A stretch of DNA of 50,280 nucleotides from Pseudomonadota bacterium (GTDB lineage Bacteria; Pseudomonadota; Gammaproteobacteria; Burkholderiales; Sulfuriferulaceae). The position numbers and the translations under genes were made by a program. Of the stretch, positions 25,858 through 36,888 are shown piece after piece (position 1 is the first letter of the stretch; each line of letters begins with the position of its first letter). The DNA lies in contig JAJZUW010000013.1 of assembly GCA_021845925.1 (NCBI GenBank), forward strand, positions 1-50,280, given 5' to 3'. The notes beneath the pieces are model-generated. The model made no database searches. It saw only the letters and a list, made by a program, of their open reading frames with translations, and was not told the DNA's origin.

Positions 25858-26547
25858 ATGGAAATCGACACTTCACTGCGCATGCACAACAAACCATTCC
25901 GTTTGCTGGATGAAGAACGCATCCGGGCAGCCATCCTGAACCAGGATCCCTATGATTACGCTTATGTCGAACAGGCCATCGATGCACGGCACAAAGACGC
26001 CGTGCTGGCCGATGCACCGGCCATTCCAGACCGTGGCAGCTATGGCCTGCCCGACCTCCGGTATGGCGAAAAATTCGGCGATGCAATCGACGACCTGCTC
26101 AGTATCCGTTTTCGGCGCCTGGTGGAAGAAAAATTCGACACCGATCTGGGCAACTGTCCACCAGTCATCGTGATGATGGGCAATACCACCGGACATTACA
26201 ACGAAGGTTATGCCCATACCGATTCAAAACACAAAATCATCACTGTCCTGCTCGGATTCACGCGTGAATGGCCCTATCAGCGCGGTCGCCTGCGCATCAT
26301 GCGCAGCTCCAACCGAGAAGATTACGCATTCGAGTATTCGCCAGAATTCGGCAGGATGATGATGTTTCGCGTCTGCGATCATTCCTGGCACGGCTTCCTG
26401 CCACAAAAAGGCCAACGCATGAGTCTGCAATTGTGCTACGTGGATTCGGACCTTTACGTTAAAAAGGAATACATGCGTCACCATGTCAGCGCATTTGCGA
26501 AATCGGTTCCGTTGCTGCGCAAAGTGATTGAATGGGCGCCAAGATAA
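25858..26547 (+). CDS. Fe(II)/2OG oxygenase, first gene of a three-gene operon
   Basis: 229-residue soluble non-heme iron oxygenase. The iron ligands are H120-x-D122 (GYAHTDSKHK) and H178 (in HSWHGF), and R187 (GQRMSL) is in place for 2-oxoglutarate. The spacing of these within a jelly-roll of about 90 residues fits the prolyl-hydroxylase-like group (PF13640 type). The N-terminal 100 residues are specific to this protein and may bind substrate. GGAG precedes the ATG. Twenty-four bases separate it from a second, only distantly similar oxygenase. Substrate unknown. Confidence 0.8.
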   Translation: MEIDTSLRMHNKPFRLLDEERIRAAILNQDPYDYAYVEQAIDARHKDAVLADAPAIPDRGSYGLPDLRYGEKFGDAIDDLLSIRFRRLVEEKFDTDLGNCPPVIVMMGNTTGHYNEGYAHTDSKHKIITVLLGFTREWPYQRGRLRIMRSSNREDYAFEYSPEFGRMMMFRVCDHSWHGFLPQKGQRMSLQLCYVDSDLYVKKEYMRHHVSAFAKSVPLLRKVIEWAPR

Positions 26548-26571
26548 TCAAAACCTATCATAGGACTACAA

Positions 26572-27258
26572 ATGGAATTTCCCGTTGTTCCTGAGGTATC
26601 GGACATTGTCCGCCACTTTGGCCATGCTCTGGTTGCCGCCAGTGTGGACGACCAGCCCTACCGGCATTGGCTGCTCAAAGACATGATACCGGTCGAGCTG
26701 GCCACGGCTGTGCTGGTTCTGCCCATTGCTCCGCCACTGATTGACGAATGCGGTGGCGTGCGGGATCTGAACGACAACAACCGCAAACGCTGCTTTTTTA
26801 CGCCAGAACTGCGCAGCCAGTTTCCGACATGCGAGGCATTCGCCCGCGCCATGCAGACCCCGGCCATCGCACGGCAGTTTGCCGAAACCTGCCAGATCGA
26901 TGTCGAAGGTAGCTACCTGCGCATGGAATACATCCAGGATACCAATGGCGCCTGGCTCAAACCGCACCATGACGTACCCGAAAAACTGTTTTCGCTGGTC
27001 CTTTACCTGTGTACCGGCCCGGAGGCCGCTCAATGGGGAACCGACATCTACGACAATCAGCTGCGCTGGGTCGGCCGCAGCTCGGCCGAATTCAACTCGG
27101 CTGTCATTTTCGTGCCGGGCGAAAACACCTGGCATGGCTTTGAACAACGCCCCATCATCGGCGTTCGCCGTCTGATGGAAATCAATTATGTCAGCCCCAC
27201 CTGGCGTGACCGTGATCAGCTGGCATTTCCGGACCAACCCATTACCTGCAGGGATTGA
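26572..27258 (+). CDS. Second Fe(II)/2OG oxygenase of the operon
   Basis: 228 residues. The iron site is visible as H132-x-D134 (KPHHDVPEKLFS) and H188 (NTWHGF), with R199 or R200 (GVRRLMEINYV) as the 2-oxoglutarate anchor. The shared WHGF turn suggests a common ancestor with the preceding oxygenase, but the rest differs clearly, so they probably act on different positions or substrates. AGGA precedes the ATG. A Rid-like protein gene begins five bases after its stop, with the binding site inside this gene's end. Confidence 0.82.
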   Translation: MEFPVVPEVSDIVRHFGHALVAASVDDQPYRHWLLKDMIPVELATAVLVLPIAPPLIDECGGVRDLNDNNRKRCFFTPELRSQFPTCEAFARAMQTPAIARQFAETCQIDVEGSYLRMEYIQDTNGAWLKPHHDVPEKLFSLVLYLCTGPEAAQWGTDIYDNQLRWVGRSSAEFNSAVIFVPGENTWHGFEQRPIIGVRRLMEINYVSPTWRDRDQLAFPDQPITCRD

Positions 27259-27263
27259 CAGCC

Positions 27264-28469
27264 ATGTTTGACACCCAGAGCCTTACCCGTAGCGAGCAAC
27301 TGATCCAGCTGCAGCAACCTGGCCTTTCCGTGCGCAGCTTTACAAGCCAGGACGGACCGGCAGAACACTACATCCTCATCGAGAGCATTCCTTCGGGCTC
27401 GTTCAGCCGGCAGATCGAATCGGTGGAACAACGATACGCCGCCACACTGAAAGAACTGGGTCTCAGCGAGGGCAGCGCCGTGTTTCGTCGCCTGTTTGTC
27501 AGCGATATTCTCAATCAGGCCGACAGCGTGCGCCACAGCAGGCTGGCACAAACCGATCCGCAATCGCCTGTTGCCATTTCCCTTGTTGAGCAAGCCCCCT
27601 TGTCCGGCAGCAAACTGGCCATGCTGGCACACCACATCGAACACGATGGCCATACCACACGCTCCGCACTGTCGGATTGCCAGACATTGCTCGAACGTCA
27701 CGGCAAAACGCATGTCTGGAACACGCAACTATGCGATCAGACCGACCGGATCCCGCCACGACCAGCCGGACAGCAAACAGAAGCCGCATTTGAGCGGCTG
27801 TCTGCCACACTGGCGCATCTGGATGGCAACCTGCTGGACCATTGCATTCGCACCTGGATTTATCTCAAGGATGTCGATATCGACTACAAGGACATGGTCG
27901 AAAGCCGCATCCGCCTGTTTGACAGACACGGCCTGACCCGCGACACCCATTACATCGCCAGCACCGGCATTGAAGGCGCCTGCAGCCATCGCGCCGATCT
28001 GATCATGATGGATGCCTATTCGATCGTCGGCCTGGAACCCCGACAAATGGAATTTCTGAACGATTTCGATCATCTTTGCGCAGCCGGCGATTACAACGTC
28101 ACCTTCGAACGCGGCACACGCATTGCCTGGCGCGACCGCAGCCATTACTACATCTCCGGTACGGCCAGCATCGATACCGGCGGCCAGGTCGTGCATCGGG
28201 GCGATGTGCTGCGTCAGCTGGATGTTGCCCTGGAAAATGTCGATGCACTGCTGCGTTCCGGCGGCGCCACACTGAACGACATGATGTACCTGACGGTTTA
28301 TCTGCGCGACCCGGCCGACTCCCCCGTCATTCGCGCCCGACTAGCAGAAAGCGTGCCGGATATCCCCGCCATCCTGGTGCATGGCCCGGTCTGCCGTCCG
28401 GAATGGCTGGTGGAAATCGAAGGAATTGCCATCAGGGCTCAACACAATCCCGAGATGCCCGTGTTTTGA
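27264..28469 (+). CDS. Three-unit Rid (YjgF/RidA) family protein, chorismatase-like
   Basis: 401 residues from the ATG at 27264 (GGGA upstream; a TTG three codons earlier is less likely). It appears to contain three Rid-like units: residues about 35-125 (VFRRLFVSD, PVAISLVEQ), 170-260 (IRTWIYLKDVD, ASTGIEG) and 290-392 (YYISGTAS, MMYLTVYLRD, VCRPEWLVEIEG). RidA proteins are homotrimers, so this chain may fold as a pseudo-trimer. The arrangement and the SGTAS and CRxxxLVEIEG blocks recall FkbO/Hyg5-type chorismatases, which have the same architecture. E384 and C377 may be functional. The partners are two oxygenases, which suggests a small-molecule pathway. The exact reaction is unknown. Confidence 0.65.
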   Translation: MFDTQSLTRSEQLIQLQQPGLSVRSFTSQDGPAEHYILIESIPSGSFSRQIESVEQRYAATLKELGLSEGSAVFRRLFVSDILNQADSVRHSRLAQTDPQSPVAISLVEQAPLSGSKLAMLAHHIEHDGHTTRSALSDCQTLLERHGKTHVWNTQLCDQTDRIPPRPAGQQTEAAFERLSATLAHLDGNLLDHCIRTWIYLKDVDIDYKDMVESRIRLFDRHGLTRDTHYIASTGIEGACSHRADLIMMDAYSIVGLEPRQMEFLNDFDHLCAAGDYNVTFERGTRIAWRDRSHYYISGTASIDTGGQVVHRGDVLRQLDVALENVDALLRSGGATLNDMMYLTVYLRDPADSPVIRARLAESVPDIPAILVHGPVCRPEWLVEIEGIAIRAQHNPEMPVF

Positions 28470-28662
28470 CCCAGGCAGAATTGAGAGTAATGAAGACGCA
28501 GCGATCAATTCTCGCCGGTTGGGCTGAAGCACCCGTTTGTTCGCAATCTTCGGAGCAGCTCAAATCCGGGCGATACACTGTGATGTCTTCAATTTTTTTA
28601 AATACGAATGAAATCCACCGCTACGTGAGCTTCATGACAGTTTTAACTGGCGGATGTAGCTG

Positions 28663-28778
28663 CCCCCCTCACGTCATTCTGCCCCCTCATCTCATTCTGC
28701 GCCCCCTCACGTCATTCTGCGCGGAACGGAGTGAAGTCGCAGAATCCAACCAGATCCCACGACCAAGTGCGAAATGAC
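28663..28778. repeat. Short tandem CCCCCTCA-TCATTCTGC repeats plus palindromic element copy 3
   Basis: Three imperfect copies of a unit of about 19 bases start near 28663, 28682 and 28702, each containing CTCA followed by TCATTCTGC. The last runs into a shortened relative (28710-28778) of the 99-bp palindromic element seen at 10382 and 10708. Apart from this and the hairpin at 28983, the gap 28470-29120 shows no gene that I can support. Confidence 0.6.
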
Positions 28779-28982
28779 AGTAGAGGATAAATTAGCGACA
28801 TAAGTCGAGCAGAAATTGCTGGGTCATTACAGCGGGACATTTGCACATCTCACGCATGACGTTGCATAGGATGGAGCAAAGGGGGATTCTGAAACCTGTT
28901 CGGATTGGCAGGGCAGTCCGGTATCGGGCTGGGGATGTGCGGCGTGTGGCGGTGGTGGGCACACAATAATCTGAAGCGAAAG

Positions 28983-29004
28983 CCCGGCAGAGCTCTCTGC
29001 CGGG
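28983..29004. terminator. Strong hairpin, probable bidirectional terminator
   Basis: CCCGGCAGAG (28983-28992) and CTCTGCCGGG (28995-29004) are perfect inverted repeats with two bases between. On the minus strand it is followed by CTTTCGCTT. It separates the oxygenase operon from the AbiE module. Confidence 0.5.
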
Positions 29005-29064
29005 TTGAAAATCCCCGTATTGCGCAATTGCCAGTGGCAACGCCATGAAAACATGGGTGATATG

Positions 29065-29100
29065 TTTCGTTTTATCTTCCATAAGTTGCATTCAACGAAA
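29065..29100. promoter_or_regulatory. Inverted repeat upstream of abiEi, candidate operator
   Basis: TTTCGTT (29065-29071) and AACGAAA (29094-29100) are exact inverted repeats ending 20 bases before the abiEi start. AbiEi antitoxins are known to repress their own promoter through inverted repeats, so this is a reasonable operator candidate. Binding is inferred. Confidence 0.45.
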
Positions 29101-29120
29101 TAACGGAACATACTTCCCCC

Positions 29121-29726
29121 ATGGCCTTCAGTACCCACAATCAGCGCGTCCTCGATCTGGCCAGCCAGAAGGGGCTGCTGCGCGCCAACGATCTGAACAC
29201 CATCGGTGCGCCTCGGGTCGTTCTGACGCGCCTGACCGCCTCGGGTCTGCTGGAAAAGGTGGGGCGTGGCCTGTACCGTCTGCCGGGTGCACAGATTTCG
29301 GAATTCGAGAGCCTTGGCACCATCGCCACAAAAGTACCTCAAGCGGTGTTCTGCCTGCTCACGGCACTGCAATTTCACGAACTGACCACGCAGCTACCGC
29401 GTCAAATCTGGATTGCCATGCCTCGGGGCAGCCACCCACCCCGTATCGACTACCCGCCAGTCAAGATGGTACAGTTCAGCGGTGATGTCTATTCGACAGG
29501 GATTGAGGAAATCGAACGCGATGGTGTCAAGCTTCGGGTGTACAGCGTAGCCAAAACCGTGGCGGACTGCTTCAAGTACCGGAACAAGATCGGGCTGGAT
29601 GTGGCGCTGGAAGCGCTGAAAGATGCTCGGGCGCACAGCAAGGCAACGGTCAACGACATCTGGCACTTCGCCAAAATATGTCGCGTGGCCAACGTGATGC
29701 GCCCCTACCTGGAGAGTGTCGGATGA
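29121..29726 (+). CDS. abiEi: AbiEi-type antitoxin / transcriptional regulator
   Basis: 201 residues. An N-terminal winged-helix domain (about 5-55, with VLTRLTASGLLEKVGRGLYRL) precedes the AbiEi C-terminal domain (FCLLTALQFHELTTQLP, then VYSVAKTVADCFKYRNKIGLDVALEAL). The RGLYRLP turn and the AKTVADCFKYR helix are strong family marks. It should repress its own promoter and counteract AbiEii in a type IV toxin-antitoxin system that gives abortive-infection phage resistance in other bacteria. Its stop overlaps the start of the toxin gene (ATGA). Flanking tRNA-Ser and an integrase remnant mark it as acquired. Confidence 0.92.
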   Translation: MAFSTHNQRVLDLASQKGLLRANDLNTIGAPRVVLTRLTASGLLEKVGRGLYRLPGAQISEFESLGTIATKVPQAVFCLLTALQFHELTTQLPRQIWIAMPRGSHPPRIDYPPVKMVQFSGDVYSTGIEEIERDGVKLRVYSVAKTVADCFKYRNKIGLDVALEALKDARAHSKATVNDIWHFAKICRVANVMRPYLESVG

Positions 29727-30586
29727 GCGCTGGCACCTCAAATATCGCGGCATCCGTCCGTGCGCGCCTGCTCAACGTCGCCAAAACGCAAGGTGTTGAT
29801 TTCAATCAAGTGCTGGTACGCTTCGCTTTGGAGCGCATCCTCTATCGGCTGACCCAGTCGCCGCACGCGGATCACTTTCTGCTCAAAGGCGCGCTGCTGT
29901 TCACGCTCTGGTACGATATGCCACACCGGGCCACACGCGATGCCGACCTCCTGGGCTTCGGTGCCAGCGATCTGGAGTCAGTGGCCCAAGTATTCCGGGA
30001 CATCGCAGCCGTGCCAGTCGACGACGGCATCATGTTCGACCCTGCCTCTGTCTTAGTCGAAGAGATCCGCAAGGAAGCTGGCTACGGCGGCGTTCGTGTC
30101 GTCATTGCGGCCGAATTATCCAGAGCACGGTGCAAAACCCAAATCGACGTCGGTTTCGGCGACGCCGTCACCCCAGCGCCTGTTGATTCGGTCTATCCAG
30201 TACTGCTGGAGGACATGCCCGCACCACGACTGCGAACCTATCCAACGTACACCGTCATCGCTGAAAAACTCCACGCCATTGCTTTGCTGGGCATGACCAA
30301 CAGCCGCTTGAAGGACTACTTCGATCTAGCGGTGCTGTTGGAACGAGAAACTCTGGACACCGATCTGCTGGCACGGGCGATCAAGGCCACGTTTGAAAGA
30401 CGGGGCATGGCAGTTCCTGAAGCGCTGCCAGTCGGCCTGACGAACGAGTTTGCACACGATGCATCACGGCAGGCACTGTGGCTAGCGTTTCTCAAGAAGA
30501 ACGAACTTCCACCAGAACCCTTGCCCGACATCGTTGACCGCTTGAACGTGGCATTGGCACCTGCGTTCAACATCGTGGTTCATTAA
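29723..30586 (+). CDS. abiEii: AbiEii-type nucleotidyltransferase toxin
   Basis: 287 residues from the ATG at 29723 that overlaps the antitoxin stop; an upstream start at 29678 is in frame but less likely. Nucleotidyltransferase motifs are present: KGALLFTLWY, RATRDADLLG (two Asp that would bind metal), KTQIDVGFGD and the later YTVIAEKLHAI with KDYFDL. AbiEii toxins transfer nucleotides to tRNA or other acceptors and halt growth. Length and motif order match the family. The order antitoxin then toxin is standard for AbiE. Likely active as no lesion is visible. Confidence 0.92.
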   Translation: MSAGTSNIAASVRARLLNVAKTQGVDFNQVLVRFALERILYRLTQSPHADHFLLKGALLFTLWYDMPHRATRDADLLGFGASDLESVAQVFRDIAAVPVDDGIMFDPASVLVEEIRKEAGYGGVRVVIAAELSRARCKTQIDVGFGDAVTPAPVDSVYPVLLEDMPAPRLRTYPTYTVIAEKLHAIALLGMTNSRLKDYFDLAVLLERETLDTDLLARAIKATFERRGMAVPEALPVGLTNEFAHDASRQALWLAFLKKNELPPEPLPDIVDRLNVALAPAFNIVVH

Positions 30587-30676
30587 CAGGGTGTTGAAAG
30601 AAAACTGCTTGAAGAATGGTTGACGCGACAACTATCCTAAAAAACGCCGCATGCTGCAAACTTCAAATTTTCGGGT

Positions 30677-30853
30677 ACTGACTCGCCGTTTTTTGACGGG
30701 GGGATTACCGCTCAACAAATGGGACATTCGGATACCACTATGATTTTCCGTGTATACGGTCGCTGGATACCCAACGCAGCTTCAAATGCGGGCGGAAAAG
30801 CGGTGGATATGTTCGCGAACAATGTTGCCGAAAAGCTGCCAAACACACGCTAA
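30677..30853 (+). pseudogene. C-terminal remnant of a tyrosine integrase
   Basis: In one frame ending at TAA 30851-30853 the sequence reads ITAQQMGHSDTTMIFRVYGRW and onward. MGHSDTTMIFRVYGRWIP carries the last catalytic His and Tyr region of phage-type integrases. The frame before it lacks the rest of the domain, and the gene body is gone. It lies between the AbiE operon and tRNA-Ser(GGA), facing the tRNA, so it is the decayed integrase of the element that brought in AbiE. The other bases from 30587 show nothing else. Confidence 0.75.
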
Positions 30854-30911
30854 TCAGCGCCAATTTTTTGGCATTGTCGTAACCTGATTATCAATAAAAT
30901 CATGAAGTTAC

Positions 30912-31002
30912 TGGCGGAGAGAGGGGGATTCGAACCCCCGTCAGGATATTATCCTGAACACGCTTTCCAGGCGTGCGACTTAAACCACTCATCCATCTCT
31001 CC
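30912..31002 (-). tRNA. tRNA-Ser (GGA anticodon)
   Basis: The minus strand folds as a class II tRNA: acceptor GGAGAGA paired with TCTCTCC, a long variable arm (GTTCAGGATAATATCCTGAC region), a T arm with GGTTCGAATCC, and an encoded CCA end. The anticodon loop reads CTGGAAA with GGA, decoding UCC and UCU serine codons. It is complete; its 3' end faces the integrase remnant, so it probably served as an integration site. Confidence 0.93.
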
Positions 31003-31248
31003 GGATGGTTGATGCAATCCATTATCGAAATTGCGTCAATTTTTGACACTTTTACAGGCCCCAGGCAGAGCAGCAATGCTGCCCTGGTTTGCCATGAACA
31101 GCAGGCTGATCACAGCCGGTGATGACCGGTAAAGAGCCGGTGAGAATACCTGATCAACGCGATTCTGGCAAGGTATTTCATTCCAAACCCTGTCATGATT
31201 GCGTAAAAATGCTATCATTGCGCGGATCAACCTTTGCCGCATGACGAC

Positions 31249-32118
31249 ATGTCTCACGCCGATACATCGCTGGTCGAACAGCTTTCCACCAACAGCCTGC
31301 CCTACATCGACCCGCTGGCAAGGCTTGACTGGTCTGCGCTCGACATGGGCAAGCCATGGCTGCCGGAAGGCGCGATATCGCTTGCCGGATTGCCGGAATT
31401 CGCCAATCTGCCGGAAGCCGTCCGCACGCGCCTGTCCCAGTTTGAGTTCACTGGTTTCATTCATGCAGGCATCTGGCTCGAAGGCATTTTCATCGAGCGT
31501 TTGTCGCGCAATCAGCGCAACACGATCTCCTCCCAAGAACTGGCGTATTACCTGCATGAAATTCGCGAGGAAGCCGGTCACAGCCTGATGTTCCTGAAAC
31601 TGATGGAAACCAGTGGCATTCATTTGCCGGGTGCGTGGCGTAACCGTCCGGCGGTGACGGATTTTCTGGGTCGGCATACGCCGCTGCACAGCACCCTGTT
31701 CTGGCTGGCGGTAACCATTGGTGAAGAAATTCCAGACCGGCTCAACCGTTATATTCGTACACATGGTGGCAACAGCATCGATGGCGTCATCCATCAGATG
31801 TGCACGCTGCACATCATTGACGAAGCCCGGCATATCGCCCATGCGCGTGGCGCGCTCGAAGCCAGCCTGCGGAACATTCATCCGCTGAAAAGATGGTTGC
31901 TGACGCCTGTGCTTGATCTGATGATCCGGCAGTTCACGCGGACGTTCTACCTGCCATCAGCCGATGTCTACGAGATGGCCGGACTGGCGCCGGGCAAAAC
32001 CTGGCAGGATCTGGCCAGACGCAATCCGGCGCGGCTGGAATTCATCCACAAGTGTCTCAATCCCACGCTGAACACCCTGCGCGAGCACGGATTCGCTGTC
32101 GCGAATCCCAAGCTCTGA
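31249..32118 (+). CDS. AurF-like diiron oxygenase
   Basis: 289 residues from the ATG at 31249; a TTG five codons earlier is possible. It is an all-helical ferritin-like oxygenase (PF11583 type). The diiron ligands can be placed at E78 (IWLEGIF), E108-x-x-H111 (REEAGHS), E159 or E160 (TIGEEIP), H183 or H188, and E192-x-x-H195 (DEARHIA). AurF oxidises aryl amines to nitro groups, but relatives have other substrates, so only diiron oxygenase is safe. It is monocistronic between tRNA-Ser and the PII gene, convergent with the latter. It adds to the unusual density of non-heme iron oxygenases in this stretch. Confidence 0.85.
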   Translation: MSHADTSLVEQLSTNSLPYIDPLARLDWSALDMGKPWLPEGAISLAGLPEFANLPEAVRTRLSQFEFTGFIHAGIWLEGIFIERLSRNQRNTISSQELAYYLHEIREEAGHSLMFLKLMETSGIHLPGAWRNRPAVTDFLGRHTPLHSTLFWLAVTIGEEIPDRLNRYIRTHGGNSIDGVIHQMCTLHIIDEARHIAHARGALEASLRNIHPLKRWLLTPVLDLMIRQFTRTFYLPSADVYEMAGLAPGKTWQDLARRNPARLEFIHKCLNPTLNTLREHGFAVANPKL

Positions 32119-32195
32119 CGCAGCCAGTAAACACGGCGCATCCCGCATCACCTGCAGCAGCGGCCAACTGGCATTGACCGTTTTTGGCAAACCTG

Positions 32196-34142
<1,947 letters not shown>

Positions 34143-34146
<4 letters not shown>

Positions 34147-35027
34147 GACGGTTTCCGTTGCGCCATGGCGTCCATGACGGCACGCGCCATGTCGGCTGGC
34201 GACTCTGCCACCACGACACCTGCGTCGCGCAATGCATCCATTTTGGCTCGTGCAGTACCACTACCGCCGGCGATGATGGCACCCGCATGCCCCATGCGCT
34301 TTCCAGGAGGCGCGCTCTGCCCGGCAATGTACGCAGCCACCGGTTTGCTGACATGATCCCGGATGTAGCTGGCAGCCTTTTCTTCGCTGTTGCCGCCAAT
34401 CTCGCCCACCATGATAATGGCACGGGTATCCGGATCGGCTTCGAACATGGCCAGACAATCCACAAAATCCAGCCCCTTGACCGGATCACCGCCAATACCG
34501 ACACAGGTGCTCTGCCCCAGTCCGGCCTTGGTGGTCTGATGCACGGCTTCATAAGTCAGCGTACCGGAACGGGACACGATACCAATGCTGCCCGGCTGGT
34601 GAATGACGCCTGGCATGATGCCAATCTTGCACTGGCCTGGCGTGATGATGCCGGGACAATTGGGCCCGATCAGGCGCGTCCCGTTGGCAGCCAGTGCTGC
34701 CTTGACATTCACCATGTCACGCACAGGAATCCCTTCGGTAATGCAGATCACCAGTTCAATGCCGGCATCGGCGGCTTCCATGATCGAATCGGCGGCAAAA
34801 CCGGCCGGCACATAAATGACGCTGGCATTGGCACCGGTTTCCTGCCTGGCTTCGCGCATGGTATTGAACACCGGCAGGCCAAGATGGGTCTGGCCGCCCT
34901 TGCCTGGCGTGACACCACCGACCATGCGCGTACCATATGCGATGGCCTGTTCTGAATGAAATGTTCCCTGCTTGCCGGTAAAACCCTGACAAAGTACCCG
35001 GGTGCCGGCATCAACGAGTATGCTCAT
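34143..35027 (-). CDS. sucD: Succinyl-CoA synthetase alpha subunit
   Basis: 294 residues. The N-terminal CoA-binding domain starts [20 protein letters not shown], and the phosphorylated active-site His is H247 in [12 protein letters not shown]. Together with SucC it makes succinate, CoA and ATP from succinyl-CoA in the TCA cycle. The length is standard. It overlaps both neighbours by four bases (ATGA), giving equal translation with sucC and a link to nadE. The absence of the sucAB genes here means that the operon is not the enteric arrangement. Confidence 0.96.
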
Positions 35028-36199
35028 GCTGTTGCTCCACGTGCTGCATTCACTGCCTTGCGGGCAGCGTCGGTCAGGTCATCCGCGCTGATGATGGACA
35101 GGCCACTGCCGGACAGCAAGGCCCGGCCAGCTTCGACGTTGGTGCCTTCCAGACGGACCACCACCGGCACCTCGATGCCGGTTTCGCGCACCGCGGCAAT
35201 GATACCTTGCGCAATGATGTCGCAACGCATGATACCGCCAAAAATATTGACCAGCACCGCACGAACACGGCTGTCGGCCAGGATGATGGAAAACGCTTTG
35301 GCGACGGTTTCCGCCGTCGCACCGCCGCCCACATCCAGAAAATTGGCCGGCGATCCGCCATGCAGGCGAATCAGGTCCATGGTTGCCATGGCAAGACCGG
35401 CACCATTGACCATGCAGCCAATTTCACCGTCCAGGGCAATATAACTGAGACCAGCAGCCTGTGCCTGCACTTCTTTCGGATCGATCTGGTTGTCATCGTG
35501 CAGATCGGCCAGATGACCCTGACGTGCAAGGGCATTGTCATCGACCACCATCTTGCAGTCCAGTGCCACCAGGCGATTGTCGCCTGTCAACACCAGCGGA
35601 TTGATTTCCAGCAGAACGAGATCGGATGTCGTATAGATGCGATACAGCTCCTGCAACATGCGCGAAAAATCGCCATGCAGTTCAAAAGGCAGGCCCAGAC
35701 GAAATGCAACTGACCGGCACTGGTAGGCTTGCAGTCCAAGCACCGGATCGCAGAACTCCCGCAGAATGCTGTCCGGATCGGCATGGCCGGCGGTTTCAAT
35801 GTCCATGCCACCGGCACGCGACGCCACCAGCACGACTCGGCTGCTTTCCCGATCCAGCAGCAATCCAAGGTAGTATTCGCTGACGATGTCCAGTGATTCT
35901 TCAACCAGCAGCCGTTCGACCAGCTGCCCTTCCGGTGCATTCTGCACAGTGACCAGCCGGTTGCCCAGCAAGCTCACGGCTGCATCGCGCAAGTCTTCCA
36001 GAGAGGTGACACGGCGCACGCCACCGGCTTTGCCGCGGCCACCCGAATGCACCTGCGCCTTGACAACCCAGGCATCGCCACCCAGATAGCCGGTTGCAGC
36101 GAGTTCTGCATGCATGGCGGCTTCAACCACCACGCCACGCGGCGTATTCAGGCCGTGCTCGCGCAAAATCTGCTTGGCCTGGTATTCATGTAGATTCAT
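35024..36199 (-). CDS. sucC: Succinyl-CoA synthetase beta subunit
   Basis: 391 residues. It opens with [16 protein letters not shown], the family hallmark, followed by an ATP-grasp domain ([16 protein letters not shown] near residue 45) and the C-terminal ligase domain with [12 protein letters not shown]. It binds nucleotide and succinate and pairs with SucD. The length is close to the usual 388. The gene begins 20 bases after the histidine kinase-like gene and is therefore probably read from the same transcript. The downstream sucD start overlaps its stop. Confidence 0.96.
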   Translation of the reverse strand: MNLHEYQAKQILREHGLNTPRGVVVEAAMHAELAATGYLGGDAWVVKAQVHSGGRGKAGGVRRVTSLEDLRDAAVSLLGNRLVTVQNAPEGQLVERLLVEESLDIVSEYYLGLLLDRESSRVVLVASRAGGMDIETAGHADPDSILREFCDPVLGLQAYQCRSVAFRLGLPFELHGDFSRMLQELYRIYTTSDLVLLEINPLVLTGDNRLVALDCKMVVDDNALARQGHLADLHDDNQIDPKEVQAQAAGLSYIALDGEIGCMVNGAGLAMATMDLIRLHGGSPANFLDVGGGATAETVAKAFSIILADSRVRAVLVNIFGGIMRCDIIAQGIIAAVRETGIEVPVVVRLEGTNVEAGRALLSGSGLSIISADDLTDAARKAVNAARGATA

Positions 36200-36219
36200 G
36201 GTCTGTTTCGTTCTTCAGA

Positions 36220-36888
36220 TCAGGGAAGCAGAATAGAAAACACTGCGCCGCCTCCCGAAGACGCATTGTCAAGTTTCAGGCGTCCTCTGACGCCACGGTT
36301 GTTGTGGGCATTGGCAATCTTGCCGGCAAAAAACAGCCCCAGTCCGGTACCGTCCTGGGACACGGGCAAGCGTTCATCGCCGGCGGAATGCAGGATGCCT
36401 TGCGGATAGCCGGCGCCATCATCGCTAACAGAAAGCTGAAGCATGCCATCATGCATGCCAGCCGACAAGATGATTTCCTGCCGTGCATGACGAAAAGCAT
36501 TGTGCAACGCATTCATCATGGCCATTTCCAGCAGTGTGCGGTCGAAATACCAGTAATCCGGAGCGGCATCGTCACGCATTTCGATCCGGAGCCGCTCACC
36601 TGCCCAGGCGCGCGCGTTTTCGCGCAATTCAAGCAGGAAATCTTCCGGGTTGTGGGCTTCGTATTGTGGTTTCAGTTCGCCATCCCTGACTTCGAACAGC
36701 AACAGCAGCTGAACCATGCGATCGTTGACCTGCTGGCACAGGAATCTGGCATCGCGCACCCCGGGATCATCACCAGACAAGGCATCCAGTCGCAGCATCA
36801 ACTGACCCATCAGGTTTTTGGTGTCATGCAGATTGGCCGAAAGCAGGGTTGCCATCTGCAATGCTTGATCAGATCCGTTTTCCGGCAT
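36220..36888 (-). CDS. Histidine kinase-like protein lacking a sensor domain
   Basis: 222-residue cytoplasmic protein. A HisKA-like helix has H21 in SANLHDTKNLMGQL, and a HATPase domain follows with N-box residues around N126 and N130 (MMNALHNAF), G1 DDGAG (156-160) and G2 GTGLGL (180-185). No TM or PAS domain exists, so it must take its input from a partner. Its ATG overlaps the last base of the receiver-TPR gene's stop codon, so they are a tightly coupled two-component pair. It could act as kinase or phosphatase for that receiver. Confidence 0.85.
   Translation of the reverse strand: MPENGSDQALQMATLLSANLHDTKNLMGQLMLRLDALSGDDPGVRDARFLCQQVNDRMVQLLLLFEVRDGELKPQYEAHNPEDFLLELRENARAWAGERLRIEMRDDAAPDYWYFDRTLLEMAMMNALHNAFRHARQEIILSAGMHDGMLQLSVSDDGAGYPQGILHSAGDERLPVSQDGTGLGLFFAGKIANAHNNRGVRGRLKLDNASSGGGAVFSILLP

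Noticed and set aside
31036-31881. 281-residue minus-strand frame
   Set aside because: It is antisense to the AurF-like gene, whose iron ligands are in place.
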